A DNA stretch of 64,000 bases from Roseiarcus sp963783175 (GTDB lineage Bacteria; Pseudomonadota; Alphaproteobacteria; Rhizobiales; Beijerinckiaceae): NCBI GenBank assembly GCA_963783175.1, contig CAWANG010000044.1, forward strand, positions 1 to 64,000, read 5' to 3'. Within the stretch, counting starts at the first letter, position 1. Every line of letters starts with the position of its first letter. The position numbers and the translations under genes were made by a program. Positions 8,820 to 17,148 of this stretch are shown piece by piece. The notes under the pieces were generated by a model. That model was not told the DNA's origin. It ran no database searches and saw only the letters and a list, made by a program, of their open reading frames with translations.

Positions 8820-9593
8820 ATGTCTCCAGGTCGGCTTTTTGTCGCCCTGGGTGTCGGCGTCGGGCTGAGCGTTTCGGCTTCCGGCGCGCCGGCTCGCGCC
8901 GATCCGATGGCCCTCTGGCGCATCGTGCATGGCGCTTGTGTGCCCCATGTCGAGGCGGGCCTGGGGCCGAAGCCCTGCGAAAGCGTCGATCTCGACGGCG
9001 GCGAGGCTGAGGGCGTGGCGATCCTCAAGGACCTCGTCGGCGTCGCCCAGATGCTCGCCATTCCGACCCGGCGCATCACCGGCATCGAAGACCCGCAGAT
9101 GCTCGCGCCCGACGCGCCGCCCGTTTTCGCCGTCGCCTGGAGCGCCAAGGCGCTGGTCGAGGGGCGGCTTGGCCGCACGCTGCCGCGGGAGGCGGTCGGA
9201 CTCGCGATCAATTCGAAATGGGCGCGGAGCCAAGACCAGTTGCACGTCCATGTCGATTGCGTCGCCGTCCCGGTCATGAAGGCACTGGCGGAATACGCTT
9301 CCGCCCTCGACAGCCAATGGCGCGCGATGACGGTTCCGCTCCACGGCCGGGTCTATTTCGCCCGTCGGGTGGACTCGGTCGATCTTCGCGACGTCGCGCC
9401 GCTCAAGCTGCTCGCCGACGGCCTCGAGGGCGCGCGGGCGCAAATGGGGGCCTATAGCCTCGCGGCCATCGGCGCGACCATTGACGGAAAGCCGGGCTTC
9501 GCCCTGCTCGCCGACCAGTTCTCGCTCGAGGGCGGGGGCCATGCCGAGGATCTCCAAGACCACGATTGCGCAATCGCCCATTCTGCGCCATGA
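8820..9593 (+). CDS. cdh: CDP-diacylglycerol diphosphatase (HIT-like)
   Basis: 257 residues from ATG 8820; a TTG at 8802 that overlaps the lpd stop would add six residues. An N-terminal hydrophobic leader (L-F-V-A-L-G-V-G-V-G) ends near A-R-A-D, so it is exported or membrane-anchored. The family signature is W-R-I-V-H-G-A-C-V early on, and the HIT-like catalytic Q-L-H-V-H-V-D-C near residue 145. The enzyme hydrolyses CDP-diacylglycerol to phosphatidate and CMP. It follows lpd by 14 bases but is functionally unrelated to the suc block; with the CDP-alcohol transferase at 36 kb it is one of two CDP-lipid enzymes in the window. Confidence 0.85.
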   Translation: MSPGRLFVALGVGVGLSVSASGAPARADPMALWRIVHGACVPHVEAGLGPKPCESVDLDGGEAEGVAILKDLVGVAQMLAIPTRRITGIEDPQMLAPDAPPVFAVAWSAKALVEGRLGRTLPREAVGLAINSKWARSQDQLHVHVDCVAVPVMKALAEYASALDSQWRAMTVPLHGRVYFARRVDSVDLRDVAPLKLLADGLEGARAQMGAYSLAAIGATIDGKPGFALLADQFSLEGGGHAEDLQDHDCAIAHSAP

Positions 9594-9735
9594 TTTGGCC
9601 AGGTTCGCTTCGGCGGGCCGAGGGGCGACCCCAAAATCATAAGCCAGGAATTGTGGCGCCGCCGTTGTTTGGTCCGGGCCGGCGCCAGTGCGTTTGCGCC
9701 ATGTGGCCGGGGGCGATGAAGGGGAGCGGGCAAGC

Positions 9736-10266
9736 ATGCGGACGCTATTAATGCGCCTCCTGGCGCTTCTGGTTCTGTTGGCGGCGCCGGGCTACGCCTA
9801 CGCGCATGTCGATATCGACATCGACCTGTCGTCCCAGACGATGACCGTCCAATCCGGCTCGGGCGAAACCTATGTCTGGCCGATATCCTCGGGCCGGGCC
9901 GGTTATGCGACGCCGCGCGGCGTTTTCCGGCCGAGGGCGCTCTACACGATGGTCCACTCCGCCAAATACGGCAACGCGCCGATGCCGCACTCGATCTTCT
10001 TCTATGGCCAGTACGCGATCCACGGCACGACCGCGGTCGGCAATCTCGGCCGGCCGGCGTCGCACGGCTGCGTCCGCCTTTCGCCGGCCAACGCTGCGAC
10101 GCTTTTCGCCATGGTCGAGCGGCAAGGGGCGGAAATCCGCATCGTCGGCTCGCCGTTCAGCGATGAAGCGCGTGGCGAACGGCGCGCAGGCTCCGCGCTG
10201 GCGTTCGCGCCGATTCACCATACGCGGACGCTCAAGCAATGGGCGCGCGATCCGCTGGCGCGCTGA
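9736..10266 (+). CDS. L,D-transpeptidase (YkuD domain)
   Basis: 176 residues with a signal peptide (L-L-A-L-L-V-L-L-A-A-P-G-Y-A-Y-A). The YkuD catalytic motif is clear: I-H-G-T-T followed by S-H-G-C-V-R-L near residues 113-119, with the catalytic cysteine in S-H-G-C. Such periplasmic enzymes form 3-3 cross-links in peptidoglycan or attach proteins to it. ATG 9736 begins the signal peptide; an upstream ATG-frame extension to 9688 would add an implausible leader. There is no evident operon partner: 142 bases separate it from cdh and 142 from the next gene. Confidence 0.9.
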   Translation: MRTLLMRLLALLVLLAAPGYAYAHVDIDIDLSSQTMTVQSGSGETYVWPISSGRAGYATPRGVFRPRALYTMVHSAKYGNAPMPHSIFFYGQYAIHGTTAVGNLGRPASHGCVRLSPANAATLFAMVERQGAEIRIVGSPFSDEARGERRAGSALAFAPIHHTRTLKQWARDPLAR

Positions 10267-10408
10267 GCGAGCGAACTCGAAGCTCCACCGATCAACAACG
10301 CGGCATCATGGGCAAAAATTCACGTTCCCGGGTGTCGCGTTTTCCTTTTGTTTAGGATATCAGGCCTACCGGGATCGAACCGGCGAAAGCCGTTTGAGGA
10401 GGCCTTTG

Positions 10409-11278
10409 GTGCATAGACGTCAATTTATCGCCGGCGCCGCCGGCCTGATTGCGGGTTCGCTTGCGCCGCGGCTGGCGATGGCTGACGTTCCGACGGCTTT
10501 CACTTTCGACATGTCGCCGCCGACGGACACGCGCGAGAAATTCGTCGCCTGGGGCGTGGCGCAGCGCGGCGAGGATCCCAAATATCTGGGCGAGCGATTC
10601 GACCGCTACGGCGCGATGGTGCGCAACGAAGACCTGGCCAACGATCGGCACAAGCACGCCTTTCTGTTGACGCCACGCGAGAAGTTCGTGCTGCAGCAGA
10701 ATCTCGCCCGCGCCTATGAGCACGCCTTCCTCGACATCGGCTACGGCGTCACGATTTCCGGCCCCCACATCGTCGGCCGGATGACGTCGAACATCGACCC
10801 CAAGGTCGGGGAGAGGGTGCTCGAAATCGGCACCGGCTCCGGCTACCAGTCCGCCTATCTCGCGCATCTGACCGACCAGGTTTACACGATCGAGATCATC
10901 AAGCCGCTCGCCGATCGCACGCGGTCGATCTACGACCAGCTCATCAAGGACGGCTACGCGGAATTCGGGGTCATCAAAAGCAAGGCCGCCGACGGCTACT
11001 ACGGATGGGAGGAAGCCGCGCCGTTCGACAAGATCATCGTCACCTGCGGCATCGATCACGTTCCGCCGCCGCTGCTACAGCAACTGAAGCCCGGCGGGAT
11101 CATGGTCATTCCGGTCGGGCCGCCGGGCGCGCAGCGCGTGCTGAAGGTCGTCAAGACGCAAGGAGCGGACGGCGAGATGACGGTCGCGCGATCCGACATC
11201 TATGGGGGACGAATCGTCCCATTCGTGCCGTTCACAAAGCTTGAAGGCGACCAGATCGTCGGCACCCACAACAACTAG
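10409..11278 (+). CDS. Protein-L-isoaspartate O-methyltransferase-like protein with Tat signal
   Basis: 289 residues from GTG 10409, preceded by GAGGAGG at good spacing. The N-terminus M-H-R-R-Q-F-I-A-G-A-A-G-L-I-A-G with an A-M-A cleavage-like site is a twin-arginine signal. The methyltransferase domain is canonical PIMT: D-I-G-Y-G-V-T-I-S, I-V-G-R-M-T, and the SAM-binding V-L-E-I-G-T-G-S-G-Y-Q. PIMT repairs isoaspartyl residues using SAM and is normally cytoplasmic, so export would be unusual. The following gene also carries a SAM-methyltransferase-like (spermidine synthase) fold, 93 bases downstream, suggesting a linked pair. The substrate could be something other than isoaspartate. Confidence 0.8.
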   Translation: MHRRQFIAGAAGLIAGSLAPRLAMADVPTAFTFDMSPPTDTREKFVAWGVAQRGEDPKYLGERFDRYGAMVRNEDLANDRHKHAFLLTPREKFVLQQNLARAYEHAFLDIGYGVTISGPHIVGRMTSNIDPKVGERVLEIGTGSGYQSAYLAHLTDQVYTIEIIKPLADRTRSIYDQLIKDGYAEFGVIKSKAADGYYGWEEAAPFDKIIVTCGIDHVPPPLLQQLKPGGIMVIPVGPPGAQRVLKVVKTQGADGEMTVARSDIYGGRIVPFVPFTKLEGDQIVGTHNN

Positions 11279-11371
11279 CGCCCGGTTGACGTTGACATTC
11301 GCTTCGGTGGCGAGGGCGGCCTCGACTTCAAAAGCGCCGCGCTTACGCCTGACCGGCTGCTCCGAGACGCA

Positions 11372-14059
11372 ATGAACGACGCGAGCAAACCCACGGCCGC
11401 CGACATCCTCGACGCGGAGGCGCAGTTCGACGCGGAACTCGATCCGGGCTCTCGCCTCGGGCTCTATTTCGCGGTCGGCCTGGGCGCGGGAGCGGTGATC
11501 GCGCTGCAGATTGACGTCATGCGCGTCTTTTCCGTTGGCAGCTGGGCGCATTTCGGCTCGCTGGTGGTGAGCCTGGCGATGCTCGGATTCGGCTTGGCGA
11601 GCGCGACGATGGTCGTCGCGAAGGACTGGTTCGCCCGCCACTGGCGCGCCGCCGCCGCCTTTTCGCTCACGCTGTTCGGGCCGCTCGCGGTCGGCGCCAA
11701 CCTTTATGTGCAGCATCTCGGCTTCAACGCGATCTTCCTGGTGTCCGACCCGGCCCAGAAGTGGAAGCTGTTGCAGATTTTCCTCGCCGAGCTGACGCCG
11801 TTCCTGGCCGGCGCGTTCTTCCTCGGATGCGTTTTCCTCAGGAGCAATCGGACATTCGGGCGGGTCTATTTCGCCGATCTTGCCGGCGCCGGGCTCTGCG
11901 GCCTCGTGGTCCTGTTGGCGATGTACGTGTTCACGCCGGCCAATCTGATCGCTGCGCCGTTGGCGCTGTGGTTCGCCGCCTGCCTAGCCTGGGCGTTCGG
12001 CCCCGGCGGACGGGCGACGCTCATTCCGTTTGCCGCCGCTGCCGTGGTCGCGTTCGCCGGCCAATTCGTTGCGCCGCAGATGTTTGGCCTGAAGACGCTG
12101 GCCGTCAACGACTACAAGGGGGTGGCCTACGCGCGCAAATTCCCGGACGCGAAAAGGGTCTACGAGAGCGCGTCGCCGTTCGGCTATCTCGAGGCGTACT
12201 CGAGTTCCTACCTGCATTTTGCGCCCGGCCTGTCCGACAACGCTGGCTTCAGCCTGCCGACAATGCCGGCCAACGCCTATCTCGGCCTTTATATCGACGG
12301 CGACGGTCCGATCGGCATCATGCGCGACCTGACCGACAAGGAGACGGCGTACTTCCACTTCCTGCCGATGGTCTACCCTTACGTCATCAAGTCAGCGCCG
12401 AAGACTTTCATCGTCCAGTTCGGCGGCGGCATCTCGACCGAGGTGGCGCTGCACTCCGGCGCCAAGGAGGTGACGGTCGCCGAGGGCAATCGCGCTGTGC
12501 TCGAGGCGTTTCACGACGACGTCATCCGCAAATTCACCGGCGACATTCTGTCCAAGGTCCACGTCATCGGCTACGAAGGCCGCCATTTCCTTGCCCAAAG
12601 CGAAGAGCGCTTCGACGTAATCGACCTCTCTCTCGCCAACTCGGTCGGACTCTCCAATCCCGGCGGCTTCGCCATCATGGAGAAATTCTCCTACACGAAG
12701 GAGGCGATGGAAACCTACATGCGCGCGCTGGCCCCGGGCGGTGCGCTGTCGGTTACGCTCTGGAACAAGGAGGAGCCGCCGAAGTCGGTATTGAAGCTCT
12801 ATGCGACGATGGCTGCGGCGGCGCGCGAGGTCGACCCCGCGCATATGGCCAATTCCTTCTTCGTCGCCTCGTCCTACCTGTCGACCGCGACCGTGCTTTA
12901 TAAGAATGGCGGCTTCAGCCCCGACGAAATCGAGAAACTGCGCGCCCACACGCGCGCGATGTCGTTCGACGAGATCTATTCGCCCGGCTTCTTTTACGAT
13001 TCGTCCCAGACCGACAGCACCCTCGCCGGCTATGTCGAACAGATTTTTGCCGGCGCGGCCGGCGGCCCGCCCGCCGCGGAGCCGTCCGAGGTCGCCGACG
13101 CGAACGCTCCGGCTGGCCAGGACGGCGACGCGCCGCCTTCCGGCAAGCCTGACGATGGCGTTCTGCCGGCCACCGTCATGGGCCGGCTGGCCTGGCATGC
13201 GCTTATCGCCGGCCAATGGCCGGAGATTGCTGACCGCTACGTCTTCAACACGCGCGCGCTCACCAACGATGCGCCTTACTTCGCCGCATATGTGAAAACC
13301 GCCGACCTGCCGCGCGTGCTCGACCGGCTCGAGCTGTTGCAGGACGAGTGGGGCTATCTCCTGATCTGGGCGACGCTCGGCGTCGCTTGTCTGACCGCGA
13401 CCGTGCTTCTGGTCATACCCCTGATCTGGGGCTGGCGGACGATCTTTTCGCGCTCGCGCGGCAAGCTCTTGACGGTCGTTTACTTCGCCTGTCTCGGCGC
13501 GGGCTATATCATGGTCGAAGTCGGGCTCATCGCCCATTTCGTGATGGCGCTCGGAAATCCGACCATCTCGGCCTCGGTGCTGATCACCGGGATGCTGGTG
13601 TTCTCGGGCCTCGGCGCGCTGACGTCGGAACGCGCTTTGCCCCACATGCGAACAGTCATGCCGCTTCTGTTCGTCGCCGTCGCGGCGCTCTTAATCCTCT
13701 ATGGATTATTTCTGGGCCGGGCGCTCGACGCGATCGGCGCCATTCCCTATGCGGCGCGTCTCCTGTGCTCTTTCCTCCTGATTGCGCCGCCCGCCTTCCT
13801 CATGGGTTTCCCGATGCCGGTCGCTATGACGACGCTTGGGCGTCTCGGCAAGGATCACATGTTCGTCTGGGCATGGGGCGTCAACGGCTGCTTCTCGGTG
13901 ATCGGGGCGGCGGCCGCGCCCGTCATCGCGACCAATTTCGGCCTTGCTGCGGTGATCGAGGTCGCCGGCCTCGCTTATCTGTTGGCGATTCCCACCTTCT
14001 ACGGCGTCATCGCCGGTGACCGGGCTCAGCGCCCAGAGAGAGTCGGAGCGCCGGCCTGA
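11372..14059 (+). CDS. Polytopic membrane protein with spermidine-synthase-like domain
   Basis: 895 residues in three parts. About residues 25-250 hold six or so membrane helices. About 260-560 form a soluble Rossmann domain resembling spermidine/spermine synthases, with F-G-G-G-I-S-T-E-V-A near 350 and V-A-E-G-N near 375, and an Ala/Pro-rich insert around 565-590. The remainder, from about 660, holds seven or so further helices. This is the arrangement called fused MFS/spermidine synthase in databases; polyamine synthesis by such proteins is not established. It follows the Tat-signal methyltransferase. An aminopropyltransferase or methyltransferase working at the membrane is a guess. No near neighbour in the window makes or uses polyamines. 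Confidence 0.75.
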   Translation: MNDASKPTAADILDAEAQFDAELDPGSRLGLYFAVGLGAGAVIALQIDVMRVFSVGSWAHFGSLVVSLAMLGFGLASATMVVAKDWFARHWRAAAAFSLTLFGPLAVGANLYVQHLGFNAIFLVSDPAQKWKLLQIFLAELTPFLAGAFFLGCVFLRSNRTFGRVYFADLAGAGLCGLVVLLAMYVFTPANLIAAPLALWFAACLAWAFGPGGRATLIPFAAAAVVAFAGQFVAPQMFGLKTLAVNDYKGVAYARKFPDAKRVYESASPFGYLEAYSSSYLHFAPGLSDNAGFSLPTMPANAYLGLYIDGDGPIGIMRDLTDKETAYFHFLPMVYPYVIKSAPKTFIVQFGGGISTEVALHSGAKEVTVAEGNRAVLEAFHDDVIRKFTGDILSKVHVIGYEGRHFLAQSEERFDVIDLSLANSVGLSNPGGFAIMEKFSYTKEAMETYMRALAPGGALSVTLWNKEEPPKSVLKLYATMAAAAREVDPAHMANSFFVASSYLSTATVLYKNGGFSPDEIEKLRAHTRAMSFDEIYSPGFFYDSSQTDSTLAGYVEQIFAGAAGGPPAAEPSEVADANAPAGQDGDAPPSGKPDDGVLPATVMGRLAWHALIAGQWPEIADRYVFNTRALTNDAPYFAAYVKTADLPRVLDRLELLQDEWGYLLIWATLGVACLTATVLLVIPLIWGWRTIFSRSRGKLLTVVYFACLGAGYIMVEVGLIAHFVMALGNPTISASVLITGMLVFSGLGALTSERALPHMRTVMPLLFVAVAALLILYGLFLGRALDAIGAIPYAARLLCSFLLIAPPAFLMGFPMPVAMTTLGRLGKDHMFVWAWGVNGCFSVIGAAAAPVIATNFGLAAVIEVAGLAYLLAIPTFYGVIAGDRAQRPERVGAPA

Positions 14060-14685
14060 AGGGCGGGGCGAACCCTTGCTAACCGGTTGCCGTTTCGCGG
14101 CGGCTGAGGCCAAAACTGACAATGAGACGATATATAACAATTTTGCAACGAATTGACGACAACGCGAGTGATCTTTGGGCGCTCACAAATAATTCATAAT
14201 TGCCAAGCCCTTAAACGCCAAGATCGTCGCGGTTCGATTCAGGGCTAAAGTCGATCTCGGAAGTCAACCCTGCGCGGCGAATCGACGGTGCATATTTTTT
14301 TCGCTCGTAGACGACAACCGCGTTGCGATCTTGTCCTTCGAATCAAGCGCTTGCATAAAAACATTAATTAGTTGTTCATTATTGCGCGCTTTCGCCGCGC
14401 CCGTGGCGCGTTTCGGTTGCGAAGCGAAGGTTGCGCCTCCGCTCGAGCCATGCCATAAGTCTTTGCGTCACCAAGCAACGATAAAAAACCGGTTGCAGGT
14501 GGCGTGTATGGGCGGGCAAGGCGTAAATAGACAAAAAGAATAGACGCTCAAGTTAGAGCGGCGAGACAGGGGTGGTCGCAACTAGGTTCGGGCACGTAGT
14601 CGAGGGCCAGCTTTTTTTTGGCCCATTTTCACGAATAGATTGAATTCAATGGTAATCCGTAGTGCGAGCTGCGGAGGGAGAGGCA
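14060..14685 (+). other. AT-richer intergenic region upstream of the rhodanese/dnaA genes
   Basis: 626 bases with no convincing gene. The stretch 14120-14210 and the stretch around 14350-14380 are clearly AT-richer than the surroundings. A short hairpin-like pair, GGGCC (14607-14611) and GGCCC, flanks a run of eight T. No match to the TTATCCACA DnaA-box consensus was found by eye on either strand, so an origin is not claimed. A 70-codon open frame at 14331-14543 has no recognisable features and is treated as noise. Confidence 0.5.
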
Positions 14686-15133
14686 ATGTCTTATCAAAAC
14701 TTCGCTGGATATGCCGGAGATCTGCTCGCGATCGACGCCTATGCGCTGCTTGAGCGCGATGCGTCGGCGGTTTTGATCGATGTCCGGACCAGGGCGGAGT
14801 GGGCTTACGTTGGCGCGCCGGACATCCAGGCGCTCGGCAAGACACCGGTGTTCTTGGAATGGCAGAGCTATCCTTCGATGGCGGTCGACGCCGACTTCGC
14901 CGCCCATCTCGAGGCGCTCTTATTGTCGGCGGGAGTTCGAGCGGGGCGCGTCGCTGGTGTTCTTGTGCCGCTCGGGGGCGCGATCGCGCCACGCCGCGAC
15001 CGCGATGACACGCGCGGGGTGGGCGCCCTGTTTCAATGTTTCGGACGGATTCGAAGGGCCGCTGGACGATTTGCGCCGAAGAGGCGGCGCCGGGGGGTGG
15101 AAGGCTGACGGCTTGCCCTGGACGCAGACCTGA
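14686..15133 (+). pseudogene. Rhodanese-domain protein, frameshifted
   Basis: ATG 14686 follows GGAGGGAG and starts a single rhodanese domain: A-V-L-I-D-V-R-T-R-A-E-W (about residues 27-38). Around base 14943 the frame is lost. The +1 frame then carries the active-site loop L-V-F-L-C-R-S-G-A-R-S (catalytic Cys in C-R-S-G-A-R) and the end N-V-S-D-G-F-E-G, G-L-P-W-T-Q-T, stopping at 15133. Removing one G from the GGGG run at 14942-14945 gives one continuous ~148-residue rhodanese. Rhodaneses transfer sulfane sulfur. It is 68 bases upstream of dnaA. A single G gained in a short homopolymer could be a sequencing error. Confidence 0.75.
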
Positions 15134-15201
15134 GGCGCCAAGCGCCTCCCGTTCCTCGGCATCGCATTTTCGCGTTCCACCTTTACGCCCAGGCTACATT
15201 C

Positions 15202-16698
15202 ATGGACATGTTTGACGAATCCGATCTGGATCGCGTTGACCAAGGCGGTTCCCGCGGTCCGCCGCTTATTGAGGCGTGGCGACGCTGCTGCGCGCGCCTG
15301 CGGGCGGAAGTCGGGGACGATATTTTCAATAGCTGGTTCGGACGCCTCGCTCTGGTGTCGGTCGGGTCGGGGCAGGCTCGGCTTTCCGTTCCCACGCGCT
15401 TCCTAAAGAGTTGGATCGACACGCATTACGTCGGCCATATCTCGGCGGCGCTCAGCTCCGAATTCGGCCCGGTGGTGCAAATCCTCATTTTCGTGCGCTG
15501 CTCCGCGCCCCTCGAGCCGGTGGCCAAAAGTCCGCCGGCCGGATGCGCCGCCTCGGCCAGGGCTGCGCCGAGGGCGCCCGAGCCGGCCGGCGGCCGGGCC
15601 CCAACCGAACGCCGCGCGACGAGCCGAACGCCGGCGCCTGCATTCGGAGACGCTCTGACTGGCTCTCCCCTCGATCGGCGGTTGACCTTCGCGACCTTTC
15701 AGGTCGGGCGCTCGAACGAACTCGCCCTTCACGCCGCGAAGCGGCTGGCCGAGCGTGACAAGGGCGGGACTCTGGGTTTTTGCCCGCTCTACGTCCATTC
15801 GGCGGTCGGTCTCGGCAAGACCCATCTCCTGCAGGCGGTCGCGCATACCGCCGCGAGCCAAGGCCGCTCGGTCATCTATCTCACCGCCGAGCGCTTCATG
15901 TACGGGTTCGTCGCGGCGCTCCAGGCCCAGACGTCGATCGCCTTCAAGGAGCGGCTAAGAACGATTGACCTCCTCATTTTCGACGACGCGCAGTTCCTGC
16001 AGGGAAGGGCGATCCAGGCCGAATTCGGTCATGCGCTGAATGCCCTGCTCGACGCCGGGCGCGAGGTGATCGTGGCCGCCGACCGCCCTCCGAACGATCT
16101 GGAATCTCTCGACGAGCGCGTGCGCTCGCGGCTCAGCGTCGGCCTTTGCGTCGAGATCGGCGCGCTCGACGAGCCGTTGCGGCTGAAAATCCTGGAGGCG
16201 CGGGTCGCGGCCGCGCGCACGGCCGAGCCCCACTTCGAAGTTTCGCCGACCGTGCTCGCCTTCGTCGCGCGCTCGATTCACTCGAACGGCCGCGACCTCG
16301 AAGGCGCCGTCAACCGGCTGAGAGCCCATTGCGCGCCGACCAGCCCGGCGCTGACGGTCGAGACGGCGGAAGCGGCCATCCGCGACCTCATCCGCACTCA
16401 CGAGCCCAAACGGGTCAAGATCGAGGACATCCAGAAACTGGTCGCGAGCCACTACAGCGTCTCGCGCGCCGATATTCTCTCCTCGCGCCGCACCGCCGCC
16501 GTGGTCAAACCGCGTCAGGTGGCGATGTTCCTCGCCAAGATCCTGACCCCGCGCTCGCTGCCGGAAATCGGCCGGCGCTTCGGCGGCCGCGACCATACGA
16601 CCGTCCTGCACGCGGTGCGTAAGATCGAGGGGCTGCTGCAGAGCGACCCGGGTTTGCGCGACACGCTTGAGCTTTTGAAACGGATGCTGCAGGAGTGA
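15202..16698 (+). CDS. dnaA: Chromosomal replication initiator protein DnaA
   Basis: 498 residues with all four DnaA domains. Domain I covers about 20-95 (E-A-W-R-R-C-C-A-R-L, F-N-S-W-F-G). A Pro/Ala linker follows. Domain III AAA+ has Walker A G-L-G-K-T-H-L-L (about 205) and Walker B L-L-I-F-D-D-A-Q-F-L. Domain IV carries the DNA-binding signature G-R-D-H-T-T-V-L-H-A-V near residue 468. It binds DnaA boxes at oriC. Walker B has D-D-A-Q where D-D-I-Q is usual. dnaN and recF are not next to it; neighbours are a rhodanese, a DUF952 gene and pyrD. Such separation from dnaN is known in Rhizobiales. Confidence 0.95.
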   Translation: MDMFDESDLDRVDQGGSRGPPLIEAWRRCCARLRAEVGDDIFNSWFGRLALVSVGSGQARLSVPTRFLKSWIDTHYVGHISAALSSEFGPVVQILIFVRCSAPLEPVAKSPPAGCAASARAAPRAPEPAGGRAPTERRATSRTPAPAFGDALTGSPLDRRLTFATFQVGRSNELALHAAKRLAERDKGGTLGFCPLYVHSAVGLGKTHLLQAVAHTAASQGRSVIYLTAERFMYGFVAALQAQTSIAFKERLRTIDLLIFDDAQFLQGRAIQAEFGHALNALLDAGREVIVAADRPPNDLESLDERVRSRLSVGLCVEIGALDEPLRLKILEARVAAARTAEPHFEVSPTVLAFVARSIHSNGRDLEGAVNRLRAHCAPTSPALTVETAEAAIRDLIRTHEPKRVKIEDIQKLVASHYSVSRADILSSRRTAAVVKPRQVAMFLAKILTPRSLPEIGRRFGGRDHTTVLHAVRKIEGLLQSDPGLRDTLELLKRMLQE

Positions 16699-16806
16699 GG
16701 GAACCTTGTGCGGCCTGTGAGCCGATAGAGCCGGAAGGGGCGGTCTTCGAACGCCGCGAGTTCGATCGCGGCGCAGGGCGCCCCTCCGCAGCGGTCCCGA
16801 TCGACG

Positions 16807-17148
16807 ATGGTTGTCTATAAAATCGTTGCCGCCGGCGAATGGCGCGAGGCCAAGGCGGCGGGCGTCTTTGCCGGCGCGGCGATCGATCGCGCCGACGGCT
16901 TCATCCATTTTTCGACCGCCGAGCAGGCCCCGGAGACGGCGGCCAAATGGTTCGCCGGGCGGGACGATTTAACCTTGGCCGCGGTCGACGCCGAAGCCTT
17001 GGGCGCGGACTTGCGCTGGGAGCCCTCGAGGGGCGGGGCGCTCTTTCCCCACCTCTACGCCCCCCTGCCGATGAGCGCAGTCGTATGGTCGCGTCCCCTC
17101 AAGCTCGGACCGGACGGGCGCCACGTTTTCGGGAGCCTCGAGGCGTGA
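16807..17148 (+). CDS. DUF952 family protein
   Basis: 113-residue protein with the DUF952 pattern: Y-K-I-V near the start, A-D-G-F-I-H-F-S-T-A-E-Q (residues ~29-40), and F-P-H-L-Y-A-P-L-P near residue 80. The family is widespread in alphaproteobacteria and has no established biochemical role; its fold is related to ADP-ribosyl-binding or glutathione-transferase-like proteins only by suggestion. Its stop overlaps the start of pyrD (GTGA, 17145-17148), a typical translational coupling, and this DUF952-pyrD pairing is common in the group. Confidence 0.9.
   Translation: MVVYKIVAAGEWREAKAAGVFAGAAIDRADGFIHFSTAEQAPETAAKWFAGRDDLTLAAVDAEALGADLRWEPSRGGALFPHLYAPLPMSAVVWSRPLKLGPDGRHVFGSLEA

Noticed and set aside
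14331..14543. 70-codon plus-strand frame in the gap before the rhodanese gene
   Set aside because: No ribosome binding site, signal or domain; composition looks random.
14060..14685. Chromosomal origin beside dnaA
   Set aside because: AT-richer but no TTATCCACA-type boxes seen; in related bacteria the origin is often elsewhere.
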